From Harmothoe impar (taxonomy: Eukaryota > Annelida > Polychaeta > Phyllodocida > Polynoidae): DNA of 64,000 nt. How positions within the stretch are numbered: the first letter of the stretch is position 1; every line of letters begins with the position of its first letter. A program made the position numbers and the translations under genes. The stretch spans positions 83,786,610 to 83,850,609 of the forward strand of contig OX381707.1 in NCBI GenBank assembly GCA_947462335.1, given 5' to 3'. Shown here one piece after another: positions 31,469-42,160 of this stretch. The notes under the pieces are model-generated. The model was not told the origin of the DNA. It was given only the letters and a program-made list of their open reading frames with translations, and did no database searches.

Positions 31469-32890
31469 TCAGTCATAGGTGTCTAGAGCAGCAGCAGCAG
31501 CAGCATCTTCAGCAGCAGCAGCAGCAGCAGCCGCGTCATAAGTGTCTAGAGCAGTAGCCACGTCATAGATGACTAGTGCAGCAGCAGCAGCAGCATCTTC
31601 AGCAGCAGCAGCAGCAGCAGCAGCATCATAGGTGTCTAGAGCAGGAGTAGCAGGAGTGTCATAGGTGTCTAGAGCAGTGGCAGCAGCAGCAGCAGCAGCA
31701 TCATAGGTGTCTAGAGCAGGAGTAGCAGGAGCGTCATAGGTGTCTAGAGCAGTGGCAGCAGCAGCAGCAGCAGCATCATAGGTGTCTAGAGCAGGAGTAG
31801 CAGGAGCGTCATAGGTGTCTAGAGCAGTGGCAGCAGCAGTAGCAGCAGCGGCAGCAGCAGTAGCAGCAGCAGCATCAACAGTATCTTCAGCAAAAGCAGC
31901 AGCAGCCGCGTCATAGGTGTCTAGAGCAGTGGCAGCAGCAGTAGCAGCAGCGGCAGCAGCAGTAGCAGCAGCAGCATCAACAGTATCTTCAGCAAAAGCA
32001 GCAGCAGCCGCGTCATAGGTGTCTAGAGCAGCGGCAGCAGCATCTTCAGCAGCAGCAGCAGCAGTAGCAGCAGCGGCAGCAGTATCTTCAGCAGCAGCAG
32101 CGTCATAGGTGTCTAGAGCAGCAGCGTCATAGGTGTCTAGAGCATCAGCCGCAGCAGCAGCAGCATCTTCAGCAGCAGCAGCAGCGGCAGCAGCAGCCTC
32201 ATCAGCAGCAGTAGCAGCAGCAGCAGCAACATCTTGAGCATCAACAGCATCTTCAGCAAAAGCAAAAGCCCGTAACTTAGCATCATGGGCATCAGCTATA
32301 GCCGTAACAGCGACACTGCGACTAGCAGAAGCAAAACAGGCTATTTGTTTAGCAGCTGTACAAGCATTAATAGCATTAGCCCTAGCAGCAGCCGCAACAG
32401 CGGCACTTTTAGCAGTCGTTGCAGCATCAGTAGCAGCAGCATCGGTAGCAAGAGCGGAAACAGTAGCAAAAAGATTAGCAGCACGAGCAGCAGCGGCGAG
32501 AGTAACAGCAACGTTGTTAGCAGCATTGGCAACTTCGTATGCTGCATGTGTAGCACGAACAGCGATACGAGCTTCACGTTTTGCACGAGCAGCAGCATTA
32601 GCTGCAGAAGTAGCCCTCACACTTTCCAGCCACCCGTACGAATCTTGATAAAAACCAACTTCCACCTTACGAGCTTCACGTTTTGCACGAGCAGCAGCAT
32701 TAGCTGCAGAAGTAGCCCTCACACTTTCCAGCCACCCGTACGAATCTTGATAAAAACCAACCTCCACCTTGCTACTTGTTGACTCATCAGTAAACATGGA
32801 CGTCTCCTCATGTGGTGTTGTCGCGGCTCTGTAGTAGTGTTGGGATTGCTCACATTCGGTAGAACGTAGAGTGATTCCTGATGACGCCAT
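31469..32890 (-). CDS. Alanine-rich LDTYD-repeat protein of element 2
   Basis: A 473-residue frame from ATG 32890. The N-terminus is complex (MASSGITLRSTECEQSQHYY). Next come two tandem 34-residue copies starting KVEVGFYQDSYGWLESVR and ending AKREAR, differing by one base. A long Ala-rich region with Thr, Asp, Arg and Val follows. The C-terminal half contains 12 LDTYD motifs (plus one LVIYD) spaced by Ala-rich spacers such as AAAAAFAEDTVDAAAATAAA and APATPA. The gene stops about 60 bp inside the inner TIR module and reads outward, as does the Ala-rich gene of element 1. Triplet slippage clearly shapes it, but the N-terminus and the preserved frame support coding. No function is known. Confidence 0.65.
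   Translation of the reverse strand: MASSGITLRSTECEQSQHYYRAATTPHEETSMFTDESTSSKVEVGFYQDSYGWLESVRATSAANAAARAKREARKVEVGFYQDSYGWLESVRATSAANAAARAKREARIAVRATHAAYEVANAANNVAVTLAAAARAANLFATVSALATDAAATDAATTAKSAAVAAAARANAINACTAAKQIACFASASRSVAVTAIADAHDAKLRAFAFAEDAVDAQDVAAAAATAADEAAAAAAAAAEDAAAAAADALDTYDAAALDTYDAAAAEDTAAAAATAAAAAEDAAAAALDTYDAAAAAFAEDTVDAAAATAAAAAATAAATALDTYDAAAAAFAEDTVDAAAATAAAAAATAAATALDTYDAPATPALDTYDAAAAAAATALDTYDAPATPALDTYDAAAAAAATALDTYDTPATPALDTYDAAAAAAAAEDAAAAAALVIYDVATALDTYDAAAAAAAAEDAAAAAALDTYD
32590..32791 (-). repeat. 102 bp coding duplication at the N-terminus of the LDTYD protein
   Basis: Two adjacent 102 bp copies that differ at one position (aacttcc versus aacctcc), keeping the frame. 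Confidence 0.9.
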
Positions 32891-32924
32891 GCTGAAGGTG
32901 GTTGAAGAAGTGTGTGGGACTCAT

Positions 32925-32942
32925 GTTTCACTCTCGCTTATG
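32925..32942 (-). promoter_or_regulatory. Promoter core shared with element 1's Ala-rich gene
   Basis: Minus-strand cataagcgagagtgaaac, 35 bp before the ATG, matches tataagggggagtgaaac upstream of the Ala-rich gene of element 1. Confidence 0.5.
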
Positions 32943-33189
32943 TACTAGGCTCCGAGATAAGCTTCTTAACTCAGGAGGAAAACTCTCACTAGGAAGGCGA
33001 CCGGCTGTCTACCTGTGTAGGCGCGGGTTCGTTACATCTTTAATCCTGTTCGACCCTCCGAGGAAATACATGAAAAAACAAAAGACTCGAATCCGCAGAC
33101 AGTAGGAAGCTATAAGGAGCTTAACTCGTGTTTGATTTAAGCTGTCTACCACACGCACGCGCTTGTAGTCACAGCTAGAGTGGCAGACT

Positions 33190-33680
33190 TCTGTCCGCCC
33201 GCTGGCGCATGACAATCGACTTTAGACACCCCCTGTAGTTTGTTTTTTTGCATACACAGTTGACTAGCATCTTAAGCTCTTACTCAGCTATAAGCCCATA
33301 TACATGTAACGCGCATTACTCTTCTCTATGGTAATTATCAGATCGATTTAAGGGTGGAAAGGGCTTAGGTGATGTAGATCCCTCTCTAGCTGAAAACAGG
33401 CTTAGACTATAGCATGTAGGCAGCTGGCCGCGTTAAACACCCCTGTAGTTTTTTGTATACACTCTCGATCCCCTCTCTAGGTGAAAACAAAAGCTTAGAA
33501 GATGAGGTGATCCGGCCACTGGCTGGCGCGTCACACCTGGCGTTAATCACCCCCTGTAGGCTTTGTATACGCTCTCTAAGTGAAAAACAAAAAAGCTCCC
33601 TCCACGGGCTGGCGCGTCACACCTGTCGTTAAAACGCCCCCTGGAGTCTTAGTATACACAGGTGCCCCGCCTTATCTATT
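33190..33680. repeat. Upstream repeat: ctggcgcgtcacacctg...ccctgtag...tatacac
   Basis: Four diverged copies (33192, 33420, 33520, 33600) of a unit combining (g)ctggcgcgtcacacctg, gttaa-caccccctgtag and gtatacac(t)ctc. They lie upstream of the LDTYD gene and of the TATA box at 33786, and resemble the cagctggccggcgg repeats in the promoter region of element 1. Confidence 0.5.
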
Positions 33681-33785
33681 CACCAGCTATAAGCCCATAT
33701 ACGCGTACATGCGATTTTTGATACCCTCTCTGGAATAGGGTGGGGCTCAAGGTGAAAACAAGATTAGTCCATTCGCTCTCTCAGC

Positions 33786-33900
33786 TATATAAAGAGCCTC
33801 AATTGTTCTTGCAACAGCACTTCACCACCGGTACACTATCAGTCACGAGGCAGATGTTTGCGGCATGGGTCATACAGGTTACCTACTAATAGCGGTTTGG
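33786..33900 (+). promoter_or_regulatory. Candidate promoter and first exon inside element 2
   Basis: TATATAAA (33786-33793) is followed 72 bp later by an ATG (33865) opening a 12-codon hydrophobic stretch, MGHTGYLLIAVW, that ends at a good donor (gg|GTGAGT at 33901). It could be the signal-peptide exon of a spliced gene. No acceptor exon could be chosen. Confidence 0.3.
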
Positions 33901-34537
33901 GTGAGTAGATCACTTTTTTTCCCCTAAAAAACAACAAAAAAAACCCACTTATGACTCAGGTATGTATATGTAGCACTGTTAGTGTAAGTACACAGTAGAA
34001 TCTACTGTACTATAGACTCGGCCCTCTGAAGACGGCGGAGCGCGTTAATGCGCGGGTCTGTGGCGGCGTCACTTGTTTTTTATTCTAACTAAAAAGTCAG
34101 AAGTCGATCTACGACCTATCAAAGACAAATTTGTGATAAGTTCAAACTAAATAAGAGACAGTTTGAGCGTCTCTTAGTCGCTGTCAAAGATGCGAATAAC
34201 GAACGCGCTGAGGGCGGGGTTCAGGTCACGTATAGTTCCTTGCTCTTTCGTCAGATGGCGCCACAATAGGGGATTTGTACATTCCTACGATGCTCGCGAA
34301 CATTTCAACGCATAATGAGCTATATAGGCAACAAAGTGTGCTTCTGAATATATTAAAATATAAAAACAATTCAATATTGTGTATTTCTGATAGAAATGAG
34401 GCAGTTTCTTTGAATACCAACTAAACTATAGCGAGATGAAAAATACCACACCATATCTAAGGCTTTATAAAAGATACATAGGCAGAAACTCTCGCCGAGT
34501 CGGTAATCTGAAAAACGAACCAACTCGTTGTGCCACA

Positions 34538-34684
34538 AGGGCCCCCACCCAACGGGGGCCTTTTGAGCTCAGGCATGTTGTTTCTCAACACTAGGTGTAA
34601 TTAATTACGCCCATGTTGAGTAGCATCTACTAACCAACTGACAGTGTCAGTTGGTTGGCCCCTCTTTAGGGGCCACACAATAAA
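34538..34684 (+). other. Cluster of four hairpins ending at AATAAA
   Basis: Successive stems: aagggcccccaccc/aacgggggccttttg (34538-34564); ctcaaca-ggtgtaattaattacgcc-tgttgag (34584-34620); aaccaactgaca/gtgtcagttggtt (34632-34656, almost perfect); ggcccctctttaggggcc (34657-34674). AATAAA follows at 34679-34684. This may be the structured 3' end of a transcript starting near 33815, or a separate RNA. Confidence 0.45.
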
Positions 34685-34889
34685 TAAAGAATAGAGACCT
34701 AAGGGAACGTTCACAAACGTCTCCCCTTCCTACGGGGTGGGTGGGTCTTTGGGTTTAGTGACAAAACAGCGACATGTCAGTTCTCTTTTTTTTTTCCAAG
34801 TCTACATATTATTTATGATTAAAAAAATTTAAAAAAAAAACCACGCTAATAAAGTGCGCTGATCAAAAACTGAATAGAAAAATAACCAA

Positions 34890-36190
34890 AAATAGGTTGG
34901 TAGCTGATCGGTCGTTGTCACACGGTGCAGAAAATTTACTGCATATCGGACCAGGGGATAGTCTGGCAGCGACCCGCCACCCCGTCCACAAGCTGTGTAC
35001 AGCACCCCGTTTCTCTTTGTCCATATTGGCTAAAAAAAACGGGACATTGTTGACTTGGCTATTTTACCCGTCTGGGTCTTATTATTTAAACACCTCGTGT
35101 TGACCCTGTGGGGCAGCGGGTACATGGAATAAACGTGTCCAAGTGCACGCTATCTAACACATAACCGAAGGTTACTGAGTTATGTAATAATAGTTATGTA
35201 ATAATAACTGACCTATGAGGTCGCCAGTCAGTTTGCCGTGATTATTTTGACACACTCTCAGTTACTCGTAGCACATCTAATACATAATTAGACTCAGCCT
35301 CATATAAGACAGTCTCGGCCACGCAGGCTGCATATCGGACCAGGGAGATAGTCTGGCAGTGACCCACCAGCCCGTCCACAACCTGTGTACAGCACCCCAT
35401 GTCTCTTTGTCCATATTGGCTAAAAAAAAAACACAAAAAAACAGGTCATTGTTGACTTTGGCTATTTTACCCGTCTGGGTCTTATTATTTAAATCACCTC
35501 GTCTTGACCCTGTGGGGCAGTGGGTATATGGAATAACCGTGTCCAAGTGTACTCTATCTAACACATAACCAAAGGTTACTGAGTTATGTAATAATAACCA
35601 CCCTATGATCCTATGAAGGCGCCAGTCAGTTTGCCGTGATTATTTTGACATACTCTCAGTTACTCGTAGGGTATCTAATACATAGTTAGACTCAGCCTCA
35701 TATAAGACAGGCTCGGCCACGCCGGCTGCATATCGGACCAGGGAGATAGTCTGGCAGTGACCCACCAGCCCGTCCACAACCTGTGTACAGCACCCCGTGT
35801 CTCTTTGTCCATATTGGCTAAAAAAAACCCCAAAAAACAGGTCATTGTTGACTTTGGCTATTTTACCCGTCTGGGTCTTATTATTTAAATCACCTCGTCT
35901 TGACCCTGTGGGGCAGCGGGTATATGGAATAACCGTGTCCAAGTGTACTCTATCTAACACATAACCAAAGGTTACTGAGTTATGTAATAATAACCACCCT
36001 ATGATCCTATGAAGACGCCAGTCAGTTTGCCGTGATTATTTTGACATACTCTCAGTTACTCGTAGGGTATCTAATACATAGTTAGACTCAGCATCATATA
36101 AGACAGGCTCGGCCGCGCCAGCCGCATATCGTACCAGAGGGATAGTCTGGCAGCAACCCGCCATCCCGTCTACAATCTGTGTACAGCAGT
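34890..36190. repeat. About 396 bp tandem repeat array in element 2
   Basis: Three full and one partial unit. Landmark gccagtcagtttgccgtgat recurs at 35223, 35621 and 36017; atatcg(g/t)accag recurs at 34942, 35332, 35731 and 36126. Open frames inside recur with the unit and show no protein-like features. Confidence 0.88.
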
Positions 36191-36235
36191 CTGGACCAGA
36201 CCACCAACTCTGGGTATAGCATTCTGGATGCCTGT

Positions 36236-36430
36236 AGCAAGACTGGATCTAACCCTTTAATAGTCGCATAGCGCTTTAATGTGCAGTGCCCGTTGTCGTC
36301 ATAAGTCATGAATGCGGCACTCAGAGTTCCTCACCAGGGCTGCATGCATGCATACACTGGCATATCGACAAAGGGCGTAGCGCATTAAAGCACTATTGCC
36401 ACCTTTAGCATTAAAGCGCTGAGGGTTTTT
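36236..36430. repeat. TGCATCATG-type palindromic repeat inside element 2
   Basis: gtcatgaatgcggcactcag...tcaccagggctgcatgcatg flanked by agcgctttaat / attaaagcgct arms. It belongs to the host-wide hairpin family, so this family has invaded the element (or derives from it). Confidence 0.55.
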
Positions 36431-36700
36431 TTTTTTTTTTTGATAGTGTAGAAACCAATATCTGTCTAATTAAACCCCTTATCAGTGCTGTTTTTTTTTG
36501 TTTTTTTTTCACATACAAAAAGAATTAGGTAATGGCGCTGCAGTACTCTGAAAAGCGGTGGCGGTGAATTTCCATTTAGATCCTGAAAAGGGGGGCGGTC
36601 AGATGTCGTCAAGGCTCTGATAAGTAGGGCAGTTAAAATCATATGATTACATTGAGCTAATTTTCTTGCTGAAAGGAATGAATAATTGTATTTGTATAAA

Positions 36701-36832
<132 letters not shown>

Positions 36833-37063
36833 ACACCTGATGATCTCCACACGATGACCTGATTGCTCTTCCTAAAAAAAAAAATGCCCAACTCGATCTA
36901 CCTACTCAACAGGGTTTCAGTGTATAGCGTATTAGGGGTTTTTCTGATGCGTATATTATATTGAGATTGATTTTCAACTTTTGTGATCAGTGGTTGGTCC
37001 TTAAAAGGACCGTTTGGTAGAGAGAGGGTCGCAGGGACCTTGCTGCTGAAGCGGAGGGCGTGG

Positions 37064-37435
37064 TCATAACGCGTGGCAGTCCTTCAGCAGCTCCTCCATG
37101 CAGACTTGCTGCTTGACCTGCTCCACGCACCGGCGGATGAGTTGATCAGCGACGTTCTCGATCAGCTCATCCACCACACCCTCTGCTTCAGCAGCAGTCC
37201 GCTGTCTCTCCTCTCTCTGTAGCGAGGCAAAGAACTGCTTCTCCACGGCCGCATCGATCATAGATCGAGAAACGGCCACGAAGTTCTGTCTCTCCGCCTC
37301 CTCTCTCTGTTGCACGGCTACGAATTCCTTCTCCACGGCCGCATCGATCATAGATCGAGAAACGGCCACGAAGTTCACTCCGTGAGCCATTTTGTCGAAC
37401 TGACTTCCTAGCCGCCTGAGAGATGCTGACGTCAC
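37064..37435 (-). CDS. Small charged coiled-coil protein of element 2
   Basis: A 123-residue frame; an in-frame Met at 37390 (MAHGVNFVAVSR) may be the true start (108 residues). It contains a tandem duplication of about 33 residues, NFVAVSRSMIDAAVEK then QREE.ERQ, followed by an acidic/hydrophobic helix (VVDELIENVADQLIRRCVEQ). Predicted to be helical and possibly coiled-coil. The duplicated segment is also very similar at DNA level (gatcgagaaacggccacgaa, twice). It is the only non-repeat-array frame in element 2 other than the Ala-rich gene. Family unknown. Confidence 0.45.
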   Translation of the reverse strand: MTSASLRRLGSQFDKMAHGVNFVAVSRSMIDAAVEKEFVAVQQREEAERQNFVAVSRSMIDAAVEKQFFASLQREERQRTAAEAEGVVDELIENVADQLIRRCVEQVKQQVCMEELLKDCHAL

Positions 37436-37601
37436 ACTATTTTCGACGACGCTATGACGCGCACGAGGTAGACAGACGACGTCGTTTCACTTCCTTATTT
37501 GGAGTTTGGGATCTTTTGACACCGAAGTCATACCGTACGGTCGCGATAAAGCAACTAGTGTTGAAAAGCGTGCCGGTCTTTTATAAGCGCCGGAGTATAA
37601 G

Positions 37602-39569
37602 AGCCTCCAAATGTTTTTTCTCAAGCACTAAAATCGCGACTTTGAATAAGCGCCAGCGCCTGGCTTGTATATAGCTCCTGAGTAAGAACTTCACCGAATT
37701 GAAAAGCCCTCCCTCAGAGCTCTTAATCGCGACAGTACGGTACAAATCTGATGTCAACCCGCGCCAAAAACAAAAAAGGTGTTCCGGTCACACGTACCTA
37801 CGACGAGCGACCTTCAGCTATCACCACGTGAAGAGTGGGAAATAAATTTTGTACGGCAAGAAAACTGAAAACTGATAACGATTCCATTAGATAAGTATTT
37901 GGTTCCAATCTATGGCGAGATATTTCCACCAAAGCGATTGATTTATATGTCTGTAAGGTTCAGCTCTCCAACACTCTCCAATGTCCGCCGGTGCACGACG
38001 GTCGCCGCCCATCATTAGTCACAACTAAACTTCTGCTGGAGAGTGAAAGTTACGTTGAGTCTTGAGGTGCGCAGAGATACTATCTGCCGCAGCCTGATTT
38101 TAGTTCCACGCTATTTAGATAACCGCCCCATTTAAAATCTCTCTCTCGATCCTAGTAAAGGAAAAAAAAAAGGCTAGAGTTTATCATGGACGCGTCTCAG
38201 TTTCAGTCAAGCCGTAAAGTGAAGAACCAGAGCTTGTACATATTCCCACGTGGTGAGGGGTGACCCCGCGGGGCGTTCAGTTAGTACTGAGTCTATACTC
38301 AAGGTCAAGTTCCACTCTCTAAACAGAGCTTTAGCGACTCCGTCATATAGACTAGACCGCGCGCGCGATTTTTTTTTGCTGAAGCAGCTAATCGATGGAA
38401 GAGTAGAGAACAGGTGCTCGACCAAAAATCTGCTTCAGAGGCTTGTTATCAGGTATTAACAGTTAAATCAAAATATTTCAAAACATCCAGAAAAGCAGAA
38501 TAACATGTCCTACGGGCTACAGCCGGGCACTGACGAGCAGACGGCGCTGACGTCATTTCAATCAGGTCACAGGGCTCTTTAGACACCTTTTCTGTAAGAC
38601 CCGTCTCATACCTTAGTATATAATACCGTAAACACCGGTGATTAGTATATGATCACATTGGAGTCGCGGATCCACGAAGAGGCTGAATAAGCCTCGCGCG
38701 GACCCGCCACTTGAAAATGTGACATAATCTTACCATGCGCTTTGTTTTGTTTTTGTTTCTATTTACAACAGCAAACATTTCAAACAACCTATTGTTTTTT
38801 TAAAATGATGAAAAATCAGCCCAAAAAAAAAGTAAACATTTTAGAGCTAAATTTGTGGAGGATAGCCGGACATGCTGATGTCACTAGACCCCTAAATTCG
38901 ATATGGTGACATGGGCATTTTCTTAAAATTCGATACGACGACACGGGCACGGACATCTAAGTGACATGGGACATGTGGCATTTCTTGAGTCCCACATGTG
39001 CCATGGACCATAGTGACATGAGGAAAAAAAAAAAAAAAATGTTCAAAGAGTGCATCAGAAAAGTGCCATTTCAAGCCTAAACATTTCGCCAAATTTTTTT
39101 TTCTCTTGGATGGTACTCGGTTTTGCAGTGTCTGGGTCCTTAAAAATGTACCAGAATGCTCAAATTCGGGTTCTAAATATTTTCAAAAAACGTTTTCTCC
39201 CTTAGTGACGTGTGACATGGACATTTCTTAAATTCGACATACGGCTGCATGGGGAGGACCCACCCGTCAAGGGCCCCATGATGACTCATACCCGCCGCGT
39301 TCAAACTAGCGTGGTGGTTATAGGTAGACCTTCTTTCAGTATCCACGTGACCAGATCCATCGCCGTCTCTTGAGCAACAGTAACCGAGGTAACTAGGGTT
39401 ATTGTTATCCGGTCCGTAAGACGACAGTCTAAGACGGTGTGTAGTCGCGTTTTGCTCTCCCTAATACTCTAATTCAAGTCGAGTTACCGCTAACCCCTAC
39501 AAAAAGAGGGTCATTTGTGTAATTCAAAAGGCGTTCCTTTGTTAGCAATGAGGGGGTCGTTCTATTCAT

Positions 39570-39608
<39 letters not shown>

Positions 39609-39672
39609 TTTACAACAACAAGTCAAAGTACAGTCAATCAACCGAGATCCTTTCTACTCCGTGGGGGTGTAG
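37602..39672. repeat. 2.07 kb tandem duplication, copy 1
   Basis: Matches 39677-41746 with an offset of 2075 bp and, by eye, no difference except the length of the poly-T run. It contains GC-rich promoter-like sequence and small frames of no known family. The cgatacgacgacacgggcac-type repeats near 38930 resemble the short element at 7875. Confidence 0.93.
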
Positions 39673-39676
39673 GTGT

Positions 39677-41643
39677 AGCCTCCAAATGTTTTTTCTCAAG
39701 CACTAAAATCGCGACTTTGAATAAGCGCCAGCGCCTGGCTTGTATATAGCTCCTGAGTAAGAACTTCACCGAATTGAAAAGCCCTCCCTCAGAGCTCTTA
39801 ATCGCGACAGTACGGTACAAATCTGATGTCAACCCGCGCCAAAAACAAAAAAGGTGTTCCGGTCACACGTACCTACGACGAGCGACCTTCAGCTATCACC
39901 ACGTGAAGAGTGGGAAATAAATTTTGTACGGCAAGAAAACTGAAAACTGATAACGATTCCATTAGATAAGTATTTGGTTCCAATCTATGGCGAGATATTT
40001 CCACCAAAGCGATTGATTTATATGTCTGTAAGGTTCAGCTCTCCAACACTCTCCAATGTCCGCCGGTGCACGACGGTCGCCGCCCATCATTAGTCACAAC
40101 TAAACTTCTGCTGGAGAGTGAAAGTTACGTTGAGTCTTGAGGTGCGCAGAGATACTATCTGCCGCAGCCTGATTTTAGTTCCACGCTATTTAGATAACCG
40201 CCCCATTTAAAATCTCTCTCTCGATCCTAGTAAAGGAAAAAAAAAAGGCTAGAGTTTATCATGGACGCGTCTCAGTTTCAGTCAAGCCGTAAAGTGAAGA
40301 ACCAGAGCTTGTACATATTCCCACGTGGTGAGGGGTGACCCCGCGGGGCGTTCAGTTAGTACTGAGTCTATACTCAAGGTCAAGTTCCACTCTCTAAACA
40401 GAGCTTTAGCGACTCCGTCATATAGACTAGACCGCGCGCGCGATTTTTTTTTGCTGAAGCAGCTAATCGATGGAAGAGTAGAGAACAGGTGCTCGACCAA
40501 AAATCTGCTTCAGAGGCTTGTTATCAGGTATTAACAGTTAAATCAAAATATTTCAAAACATCCAGAAAAGCAGAATAACATGTCCTACGGGCTACAGCCG
40601 GGCACTGACGAGCAGACGGCGCTGACGTCATTTCAATCAGGTCACAGGGCTCTTTAGACACCTTTTCTGTAAGACCCGTCTCATACCTTAGTATATAATA
40701 CCGTAAACACCGGTGATTAGTATATGATCACATTGGAGTCGCGGATCCACGAAGAGGCTGAATAAGCCTCGCGCGGACCCGCCACTTGAAAATGTGACAT
40801 AATCTTACCATGCGCTTTGTTTTGTTTTTGTTTCTATTTACAACAGCAAACATTTCAAACAACCTATTGTTTTTTTAAAATGATGAAAAATCAGCCCAAA
40901 AAAAAAGTAAACATTTTAGAGCTAAATTTGTGGAGGATAGCCGGACATGCTGATGTCACTAGACCCCTAAATTCGATATGGTGACATGGGCATTTTCTTA
41001 AAATTCGATACGACGACACGGGCACGGACATCTAAGTGACATGGGACATGTGGCATTTCTTGAGTCCCACATGTGCCATGGACCATAGTGACATGAGGAA
41101 AAAAAAAAAAAAATGTTCAAAGAGTGCATCAGAAAAGTGCCATTTCAAGCCTAAACATTTCGCCAAATTTTTTTTTCTCTTGGATGGTACTCGGTTTTGC
41201 AGTGTCTGGGTCCTTAAAAATGTACCAGAATGCTCAAATTCGGGTTCTAAATATTTTCAAAAAACGTTTTCTCCCTTAGTGACGTGTGACATGGACATTT
41301 CTTAAATTCGACATACGGCTGCATGGGGAGGACCCACCCGTCAAGGGCCCCATGATGACTCATACCCGCCGCGTTCAAACTAGCGTGGTGGTTATAGGTA
41401 GACCTTCTTTCAGTATCCACGTGACCAGATCCATCGCCGTCTCTTGAGCAACAGTAACCGAGGTAACTAGGGTTATTGTTATCCGGTCCGTAAGACGACA
41501 GTCTAAGACGGTGTGTAGTCGCGTTTTGCTCTCCCTAATACTCTAATTCAAGTCGAGTTACCGCTAACCCCTACAAAAAGAGGGTCATTTGTGTAATTCA
41601 AAAGGCGTTCCTTTGTTAGCAATGAGGGGGTCGTTCTATTCAT

Positions 41644-41682
<39 letters not shown>

Positions 41683-41746
41683 TTTACAACAACAAGTCAA
41701 AGTACAGTCAATCAACCGAGATCCTTTCTACTCCGTGGGGGTGTAG
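39677..41746. repeat. 2.07 kb tandem duplication, copy 2
   Basis: Direct neighbour of copy 1, joined by gtgt at 39673-39676 where ggtgtag is itself repeated. The poly-T run is one base shorter or longer than in copy 1. Confidence 0.93.
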
Positions 41747-42160
41747 AAGGATCTCCCCCCTGAGGTTACAAAGTCACCTCTTTATTTAAAGGGTTACAGG
41801 TCGCAAAGTCGCTTTCGCTTTCGCTTACAAGTCACAAAGTCGCATGAAATATTCAAGTCAAAAAGTCAAATTCATCAACTATCAGCACAGTCGTTTGAAA
41901 GGCATCAAGTCACCGAAAAACTCCTCTACAGTCACCTCCGACTCGCCTCCTCCCTACCCCCCTAAAGGGGGGTAGAGAGGAAGCGATTCCCTAGAGATCA
42001 GATAATTTTTTTTTTTTTCTCCCGAGCAGACCCTAAAAGCCCCCCCTCCCCCCCAAGTGCCCGCCCACCCCATAAATAGTGCCCCCCTCCCCCCCTCCCC
42101 TCCCCATGCATCTTAAAGTGCCCCCCTCCCCCCCTCCCCTCCTCCCCTCGCCCCTTATAG
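41747..42160. other. C-rich spacer before the right TIR of element 2
   Basis: Contains cgctttcgctttcgctt-like runs, acaagtca(c/a)aaagtc repeats and C-rich blocks (gtgcccccctccccccctcc) at 42040-42150. No gene. Confidence 0.6.

Noticed and set aside
32285..32782. 165-codon Ser-rich plus-strand frame
   Set aside because: Antisense shadow of the Ala-rich LDTYD gene.
35277..35960. Two 95-106 codon minus-strand frames with similar products
   Set aside because: They recur with the 396 bp tandem unit, differ by frameshifts, and show no domain; repeat-derived.
32285..36190. Possible highly diverged Polinton core genes in element 2
   Set aside because: No frame with Walker, DDE or protease motifs in either strand; the frames present are repeats or the Ala-rich gene.
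38207..40534. Frames of 69-72 codons on both strands, each present twice
   Set aside because: Duplicated with the 2.07 kb block, overlapping on opposite strands, with no recognisable family; could not decide that either is real.
39515..41789. Phe-run frames (63-66 codons)
   Set aside because: Driven by a long poly-T tract.
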